Origin: Paenibacillus humicus NBRC 102415
GTDB taxonomy: Bacteria > Bacillota > Bacilli > Paenibacillales > Paenibacillaceae
NCBI RefSeq assembly: GCF_004000905.1
Contig: NZ_BIMD01000051.1
Location: forward strand, 1-36,394
Length of the DNA: 36,394 nucleotides
Direction of reading: 5' to 3'
Within the stretch, counting starts at the first letter, position 1. The number at the start of each line of letters is the position of its first letter. Of this stretch, positions 31,331 to 36,394 are shown piece after piece. A program made the translations under genes and the position numbers. Below the pieces are notes generated by a model. The model was given only the letters and a program-made list of their open reading frames with translations. It was not told where the DNA came from and searched no databases.

Positions 31331-33007
31331 TCAGCCCTGCAAGCGCAGGACGAGCGCCTCATAAGGCCGAAGCTTCAGGCTGCGCCAATCTCTATCCGCT
31401 CCATTTCCGTAATTGCCGATGAGCGGCTCGGCGCTCTCGAATCGTATCTTCTCCGGCAAGCTGCAGTCGGCTTCCTCTCCAAAGAAGTTCAGCACGACAA
31501 GCAGGCGCTCTCCATCCAGCATGCGCGTATACGCATAGATCCGCTCGTCCTCCTCGAGCAGCGCCTCGTACCTGCCGTAGACGATGACGTCATGCTGCTT
31601 GCGGAGCGCGATGAGCCGGCGATAGTAGTGGAAGATGGAATCCGGATCTCTCCGGGCGTCCTCCGCATTGATCTCCGTGTAATTGGGGTTGGACGCGATC
31701 CATGGCGTGCCGGTCGTGAAGCCTCCGTGAGCGGATCCGTCCCACTGCATAGGCGTGCGGGCATTGTCCCTTCCTTTGCTGTAGACGGAAGCCATGACAG
31801 CCTCCGCGGGACGTCCGGCCCCGGTCGCTTCCTTGTACATGTTCAGCGTCTCGATATCCCGGTAGTCCTCGATGGAGCCGAACCGGACGTTGGTCATGCC
31901 GAGCTCCTCGCCCTGATAGATGTAGGGCGTTCCCTGCAGCGTGTGCAGCAGCGTGCCGAGCATTTTGGCGGACTGCTTGCGGAAGTTCTTGTCATCGCCG
32001 AAGCGGGACACCATCCGCGGCTGGTCGTGATTGTTCAGGTACAGGCTGTTCCAGCCCCTGTCCTGCAGCTCCCGCTGCCATTTGCCCATGACGCGCTTGA
32101 AATCCGTCAGCCTCCAAGGCTGCACGTCCCATTTGCCGCCAGGTCCGGAATCGATGTCCATATGCTCGAACTGAAACACCATGTTCAGCTCTCCGCGGTC
32201 CTCGCCGACGTACAGAGCCGCCTGCTCCGGCGTCACGCCAGGCGTCTCCCCCACGGTCATGATGTCGTAGCGGGACAGCACCTCGCGGTTCATCTCCTGC
32301 AAATACTCATGCACCCTCGGACCGTTCATGAAATAATCGGCGCCGGAACGGTACCGTCCTTCTCCGGGGGCGTCCGGCAGTCCGGGAACCTTGGAGATCA
32401 GGTTGATGACGTCCATACGGAAGCCGTCAATGCCTCTGTCCAGCCACCAGGCCATCATATCGTACACCTCGCGGCGGACCTTCCCGTTCTCCCAGTTGAG
32501 ATCGGGCTGCTTGGAGGAGAACAGATGCAGATAATACTGATCCGTCTCCCCATCGTATTTCCATGCGGAGCCGCTGAAGAAGCTCGACCAGTTGTTCGGC
32601 TCCGCTCCGCCCTTGCCGTCCCGCCAAATATAGTAATCGCGATGCTCGCCGTCCCGGGACTTGCGGGATTCCGAGAACCAGGCATGCTCGTCCGAGCTGT
32701 GGTTCACGACGAGGTCCATGATCAGCTTCATGCCGCGGGCATGGAGATCCTCCAGCAGCCTTTCCCAGTCCTCGAGCGTGCCGAATTCGTCCATGATGCG
32801 CCGATAGTCGCGAATATCGTAGCCGTTGTCGTCATTGGGGGAGTCATAGACGGGACAGAGCCAGACGACATCCACGCCGAGCTCCTGCAAATAATCCAGC
32901 CGGGAAACGATTCCCGGGATGTCGCCGATGCCGTCTCCGTTGCTGTCCTGGAAGCTGCGGGGATAAATCTGATAGACGACGCTTTCCTTCCACCATGCTC
33001 GCTTCAT
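31331..33007 (-). CDS. GH13 alpha-glucosidase (oligo-1,6-glucosidase/MalL-like)
   Basis: A 558-residue glycoside hydrolase family 13 enzyme. MKRAWWKESVVYQIYPRSFQDSNGDGIGD is the classical start. Conserved regions are DLVVNHSSD (I), DGFRMDVINLISK with the nucleophile Asp (II), VGETPG with the acid Glu (III) and LNNHDQPR (IV). It splits glucose from the ends of maltose, isomaltose or sucrose-type sugars in the cytoplasm. The Val after the nucleophile (MDVINLI) favours alpha-1,4-type over strict alpha-1,6 specificity or mixed action, but this is not decisive. GACAGGAGGCTGGCAG precedes the ATG. No ABC genes are adjacent. Confidence 0.95.
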   Translation of the reverse strand: MKRAWWKESVVYQIYPRSFQDSNGDGIGDIPGIVSRLDYLQELGVDVVWLCPVYDSPNDDNGYDIRDYRRIMDEFGTLEDWERLLEDLHARGMKLIMDLVVNHSSDEHAWFSESRKSRDGEHRDYYIWRDGKGGAEPNNWSSFFSGSAWKYDGETDQYYLHLFSSKQPDLNWENGKVRREVYDMMAWWLDRGIDGFRMDVINLISKVPGLPDAPGEGRYRSGADYFMNGPRVHEYLQEMNREVLSRYDIMTVGETPGVTPEQAALYVGEDRGELNMVFQFEHMDIDSGPGGKWDVQPWRLTDFKRVMGKWQRELQDRGWNSLYLNNHDQPRMVSRFGDDKNFRKQSAKMLGTLLHTLQGTPYIYQGEELGMTNVRFGSIEDYRDIETLNMYKEATGAGRPAEAVMASVYSKGRDNARTPMQWDGSAHGGFTTGTPWIASNPNYTEINAEDARRDPDSIFHYYRRLIALRKQHDVIVYGRYEALLEEDERIYAYTRMLDGERLLVVLNFFGEEADCSLPEKIRFESAEPLIGNYGNGADRDWRSLKLRPYEALVLRLQG

Positions 33008-33044
33008 CTGCCAGCCTCCTGTCGGTATGGATCTGCTCCTGCTC

Positions 33045-33099
33045 TCAAAAGGAAATAGAAGCAGCCGCGTTCCGATGCCGGAACGCTTCTGCTTCTATT
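33045..33099 (-). terminator. Rho-independent terminator of the uridine-kinase-like gene
   Basis: AATAGAAGCAG...CTGCTTCTATT (11 bp) encloses GCGTTCCG/CGGAACGC. On the minus strand it continues TTCCTTTTGAG. It separates the kinase gene from the glucosidase gene. Confidence 0.8.
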
Positions 33100-33138
33100 C
33101 TTACCCGATCAGCGCCGTTCCCAACGTCCGGCTCCGGA

Positions 33139-33729
33139 TCAGACGCCCTCGACGACGAGATCGGCCCGCTCCATCGGCTTGTGGGATTGGGCATACCTGT
33201 CCTCTGCCGCCATCCATGCCGCCCAGCGTCCACGGGCTTCCTCCCCGTCGCGCTCCAGGCCTCTGCGCAGGCGCTCCTCCCGGGGACAGTCCACCCAGAT
33301 CGTCAGGTCGTAGAGCGGCGCGAGCTCCAGGCGGGTCGACGTCACGCCCTCGACGATGAGCGTGCCGCAGGCCGGAACCTCATGCCAGTCGGACAGGCGC
33401 TCCGTCCCCCAGTCGTACCTCTGATACTTGCCGTCCGCTCCTCCAAGGACGCTGTCCAGCACCTCGCGCTTCAATCTCCGCCAGTCGAAATCCGCTCCGA
33501 CGGGCAGCGACTCAGGCCGGCTGCGGTCCAGCTCCGCTGGCGGGACATAAAAATCGTCCAGATGCACAATCGTCACCGGAGAAGGACAGCTCGCCTTCAA
33601 GGCTTCGGCCAGCGTGCTTTTGCCCGATCCCCCGCAGCCGTCTACGCCGATCAGAAGGGGCCGATTCACCGGCCGCTCCAAGCGGCCCAGCCGATCCGTG
33701 ATTGTTGCATGCAGGCTTTCTAAAGACAT
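33139..33729 (-). CDS. Uridine-kinase-like P-loop kinase
   Basis: A 196-residue P-loop NTPase. Walker A is GVDGCGGSGKST (about residues 28-39). VTIVHLDDFYVP gives the substrate-binding Asp pair, and LIVEGVTSTR and TIWVDCPREERLRRGLERD fit the uridine kinase/phosphoribulokinase fold. Such proteins phosphorylate uridine, cytidine or related small molecules with ATP or GTP; the exact substrate is open, since it is shorter than true Udk. AAGGAGG lies 9 bases before the ATG at 33729. It is transcribed alone after the helicase gene, with 90 bp between. Confidence 0.85.
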   Translation of the reverse strand: MSLESLHATITDRLGRLERPVNRPLLIGVDGCGGSGKSTLAEALKASCPSPVTIVHLDDFYVPPAELDRSRPESLPVGADFDWRRLKREVLDSVLGGADGKYQRYDWGTERLSDWHEVPACGTLIVEGVTSTRLELAPLYDLTIWVDCPREERLRRGLERDGEEARGRWAAWMAAEDRYAQSHKPMERADLVVEGV

Positions 33730-33819
33730 CTTTTTGCCTCCTTATGGGAAATCGTAATCGTTGGCAGCTTTGCAGCGGGGGAACATCGGATTTCGGCTCT
33801 ATCCTCCCCACACGCCCTG

Positions 33820-36394
33820 CTAAGAAGTTGCCCCCGGCAGCGCCAGCAGCTCCCGGATGTCGTCCTGATTGAGCAGCGGCATATCGGCCTCCGCCGTTCC
33901 TTGGATGACTTCCTCCGCGAGGCGGCGCTTGCGCTGCTGCATGTCGTGCATGCGCTCCTCGATCGTGCCGCGGGCGACGAGCCGGAACACCTGCACCGTC
34001 TTGTCCTGACCGATCCGGTGCGCCCGGTCCATCGCCTGCTGCTCGGATGCCGGGTTCCACCATAGGTCGTACAGGATGACCGTGTCGGCGCCGGTCAAGT
34101 TGAGGCCGGTGCCGCCGGCCTTGAGCGAGAGCAGGCAGACGTCGCGTTCGCCGGCATTGAAGCGGCGGCAGATTTCCACTCTCTCGCGAGCCGGCGTGCT
34201 GCCCTCGAGCAGGAACGCGGACACGCCCTGCTCCGTCAGTCGCCGCCGAATCATCTCCAGCATGCCGGTGTACTGCGAGAAGACGAGCGGCCTGCGTCCG
34301 CTCAGCCGGCAATCCCGGATGAGATCCATCAGCTGATCGAACTTGGCCGAGCCGCCGGCATAGTCCTCCACGAACACGGCCGGGTGGTTGCAAATCTGCC
34401 TCAGGCGGGTCAATCCCGCCAGAATGCGAATCTTCTTCAGCTCGAAAATGCCTTCGGCCATATGCTTCAGAGCCTCCGCCCGCAGCTTCACCAGGTAGCT
34501 GGCGTACAGCCTCTTCTGCTCCGGCAGCAGGTCGGTCTTCAGCATCGTCTCGATCTTGTCCGGCAGCTCGCTCAGCACGTCGCGCTTGAGCCTGCGGAGC
34601 AGGAACGGCCGGATCATGCGCGCCACCTCCTCGCTGCGCAGCTCCTGGAACTCGCGGCGGCTGCCGAACAGGCCCGGCAGCACGGCCTCGCAGATCGACC
34701 ACAGCTCCGTCAAGCGGTTCTCCAGCGGAGTGCCGGACAGCGCGAACCGATGGCGCGCATTCAGACGCTTGACCGCCCGCGCCGTGCTCGTGACATCGTT
34801 CTTGATCATCTGCGCCTCGTCCAGGATGAGCGTATGGAACGCAAGCGCGTCGTAATCGGCCGAATCCAGCCTCACCAGCGGATAGGAGGCGATGACGACA
34901 TCGACGCCATCCAGCCGGGACAGCTTGGCGGACCGCTCCTTCCTGGAGCCGTCGGCGATGACGGCGCGCATGCCGGGAGCGAAGCGCTCCAGCTCCGAGC
35001 TCCAGTTGTACAGCAGCGAGGACGGGCAGACGACAAGTGCCGGCCGCCCGCTCTCCCGGATCTCGGGCAGCACGGAGACGAGGAAGGAGATCGCCTGCAG
35101 CGTTTTTCCCAAGCCCATGTCGTCTGCCAGAATGCCTCCAAGGCCATAGTGGGCCAGCGTCTTGAACCAGCGGAAGCCGGTCTTCTGATAGTCGCGCAGC
35201 ACGTTGTCCAGCGATTCCGGCAGCTGGAATTCCAATCGCTCCGGATGGCGCAGATCTTCCGCCAGCTTAAGCAAGGCGGGACCGAACCGCATGCCCGCAT
35301 CCTCGCCGGAAGCATGGTGAAGCAGAGGCAGCCCCTGAAGCAGCGGCAGCTTGAACGATCCGTCCGGACCGATCCGGCTTGCCATGCCCGTGTCCTGGAT
35401 GATCCGGATCATCTCGGCGAAGCGGTCGCCTTCCAGCGAAACGAATGCTCCAGAAGGCAGCCTGTAGTAAGGCTTTCTCTCCTGAACGGCCTCCACCAGA
35501 TGGCGGACCTCCTCGGCCGGAACTCCGTCCATCGAGAAGCGGAATTCCAGCCAGTCGGTCCGCTCGTCGACCTCCACCCGCACCTGCGGCGGAGCGGTGC
35601 TCGACGGCATGCGGATGCGGACGGCGTTCGTCGCGTAGATCTGCAGCAGCTTCTCCAGCTTGGGCACGGTGCGGTAAAGAAATTGGTATTCTTCCTCTTC
35701 CCCCGAAAGAAAATAGCCTGCGTCCGTAGAAGCGGGCTTATGCTCCTCCAGTACCCGGAAGATCTCGGCCTCCCGCTCGGGATCGCGGATCAGAATGGCC
35801 CCTGCGCCTCTCTGGCGCAAGTCCTCCAGCGGATTGAAGACGATCTCTCCGTACTGAAATTCAAGGGCGGCGAGCAGCTTGTCCCGCACCCGGTCCAAAT
35901 ACAGCCGGGCCTTGAGCGGATGCCGGATCATCCGCTCCTCCAAGCGGGCGTCCAGCTTCACGCTGCCGAGCTTGGCCAGCTCCGGCAGCACGCCGGCGGC
36001 AAGCGCCTCCAGCTGTCCTTCCGGAATGGACAGCTTCCCTTCCGGCGCGTCGGCCAGCAGCCGCTGCAGCTCGTCCAGCCGCATGGCCTGCTGCGGATCG
36101 AGACGATGCAGCGCATTGCCCTGCAGGGCGGCGGCGTACGCGGGAAAAGCGGTAACGCCGGCCAGGCCGTCCGCCCGCAGCTCGTACTCGCCGCCCGCCG
36201 CCTCCTCCAGACGGAAGCCGAGCTCCGGGGCGCCGTCTCCTTCGCGGAGACCATCGTATGCGGCTCCCCGATGCTCCAGCTTCAGGCCCGCCGCCTGCAG
36301 AAGCAGAGGCTGCAGGCGGGGCCAAACGGCCGGCGGCACCGGCAGCACGCTCTCCGGCAAGGCGCTTGCAGCGGCGCCTGCCTGCTCCGCCGGC
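33820..36394 (-). CDS. SNF2-family DNA-dependent ATPase/helicase, 5' end outside the window
   Basis: The last 857 or so codons of a bacterial SNF2 protein. Frame and sequence (PAEQAGAAASALPESVLP) run past the window edge with no stop, so the TTG at 36360 is not the likely start. Residues before the ATPase form the bacterial SNF2-associated region. Then come DDMGLGKTLQAISF (motif I), LILDEAQMIKN (II), LSGTPLENRLTELWSI (III), VFSQYTGMLEMI (IV) and TGLNLTGADTVILYDL followed by DRAHRIGQ (V-VI). It translocates on double-stranded DNA and remodels DNA-protein complexes. An N-terminal SWIM zinc finger is common in relatives but would lie outside the window. Confidence 0.93.
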   Translation of the reverse strand, partial: PAEQAGAAASALPESVLPVPPAVWPRLQPLLLQAAGLKLEHRGAAYDGLREGDGAPELGFRLEEAAGGEYELRADGLAGVTAFPAYAAALQGNALHRLDPQQAMRLDELQRLLADAPEGKLSIPEGQLEALAAGVLPELAKLGSVKLDARLEERMIRHPLKARLYLDRVRDKLLAALEFQYGEIVFNPLEDLRQRGAGAILIRDPEREAEIFRVLEEHKPASTDAGYFLSGEEEEYQFLYRTVPKLEKLLQIYATNAVRIRMPSSTAPPQVRVEVDERTDWLEFRFSMDGVPAEEVRHLVEAVQERKPYYRLPSGAFVSLEGDRFAEMIRIIQDTGMASRIGPDGSFKLPLLQGLPLLHHASGEDAGMRFGPALLKLAEDLRHPERLEFQLPESLDNVLRDYQKTGFRWFKTLAHYGLGGILADDMGLGKTLQAISFLVSVLPEIRESGRPALVVCPSSLLYNWSSELERFAPGMRAVIADGSRKERSAKLSRLDGVDVVIASYPLVRLDSADYDALAFHTLILDEAQMIKNDVTSTARAVKRLNARHRFALSGTPLENRLTELWSICEAVLPGLFGSRREFQELRSEEVARMIRPFLLRRLKRDVLSELPDKIETMLKTDLLPEQKRLYASYLVKLRAEALKHMAEGIFELKKIRILAGLTRLRQICNHPAVFVEDYAGGSAKFDQLMDLIRDCRLSGRRPLVFSQYTGMLEMIRRRLTEQGVSAFLLEGSTPARERVEICRRFNAGERDVCLLSLKAGGTGLNLTGADTVILYDLWWNPASEQQAMDRAHRIGQDKTVQVFRLVARGTIEERMHDMQQRKRRLAEEVIQGTAEADMPLLNQDDIRELLALPGATS

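Overview
The window looks like a chromosomal stretch of a Paenibacillus-type Firmicute. Most of it has high GC with long shadow reading frames on the opposite strand. AGGAGG-type ribosome binding sites, Gram-positive lipoproteins, a sporulation-type pdaA, a copper-amine-oxidase N-domain secreted protein, large sugar ABC clusters and a bacterial SNF2 helicase all fit that assignment. Species cannot be named from the sequence. Most genes lie on the minus strand.

Layout: 0.1-1 kb, a two-gene SRPBCC/ArsR operon with a perfect 24-bp palindromic operator. 1.2-5 kb, secreted or envelope genes: PdaA deacetylase, an orphan lipoprotein, and a secreted protein with two His-containing helical repeats. 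5.4-13.5 kb, a sulfur block: a SulP anion transporter, a small lipoprotein, and a complete alkanesulfonate operon ssuA-ssuD-ssuC-ssuB. A divergent gene (12254-13513) fuses an excisionase-like DNA-binding head to a cytoplasmic SsuA-like ligand-binding domain, which makes it a candidate one-component sulfonate sensor. 13.6-17.7 kb, a visibly lower-GC segment with a MetX-like hydrolase and its divergent LysR regulator, an integrase remnant, a small Sm-like protein, a VOC protein and several hairpins; it looks like acquired DNA that has decayed.

17.7-28.4 kb, a secreted orphan protein, then a long minus-strand amino-sugar-type cluster. In transcription order it holds a lipoprotein sugar-binding protein, two sugar permeases, a DUF4127 protein, NanE epimerase, an RpiR-type regulator, a ROK kinase and an FAD-dependent oxidoreductase. 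No ATPase is encoded with the transporter, so a shared MsmX-type ATPase is presumably used. A 39-bp tandem repeat made from the last 13 codons of the RpiR gene sits between that gene and the kinase gene. 28.7-30 kb, a plus-strand Nudix/HAD operon. 30.2-36.4 kb, an aldo/keto reductase with a textbook 19-bp-spacer MerR-type promoter, a GH13 alpha-glucosidase, a uridine-kinase-like P-loop kinase, and an SNF2 helicase cut by the window edge.

The most interesting points are the HTH/SsuA fusion regulator facing the ssu operon, the DUF4127/FAD-oxidoreductase/NanE/ROK cluster as an uncharacterised sugar pathway, the 39-bp repeat, ssuC having no normal start codon at the expected position, and the MerR-type promoter without a nearby MerR gene.
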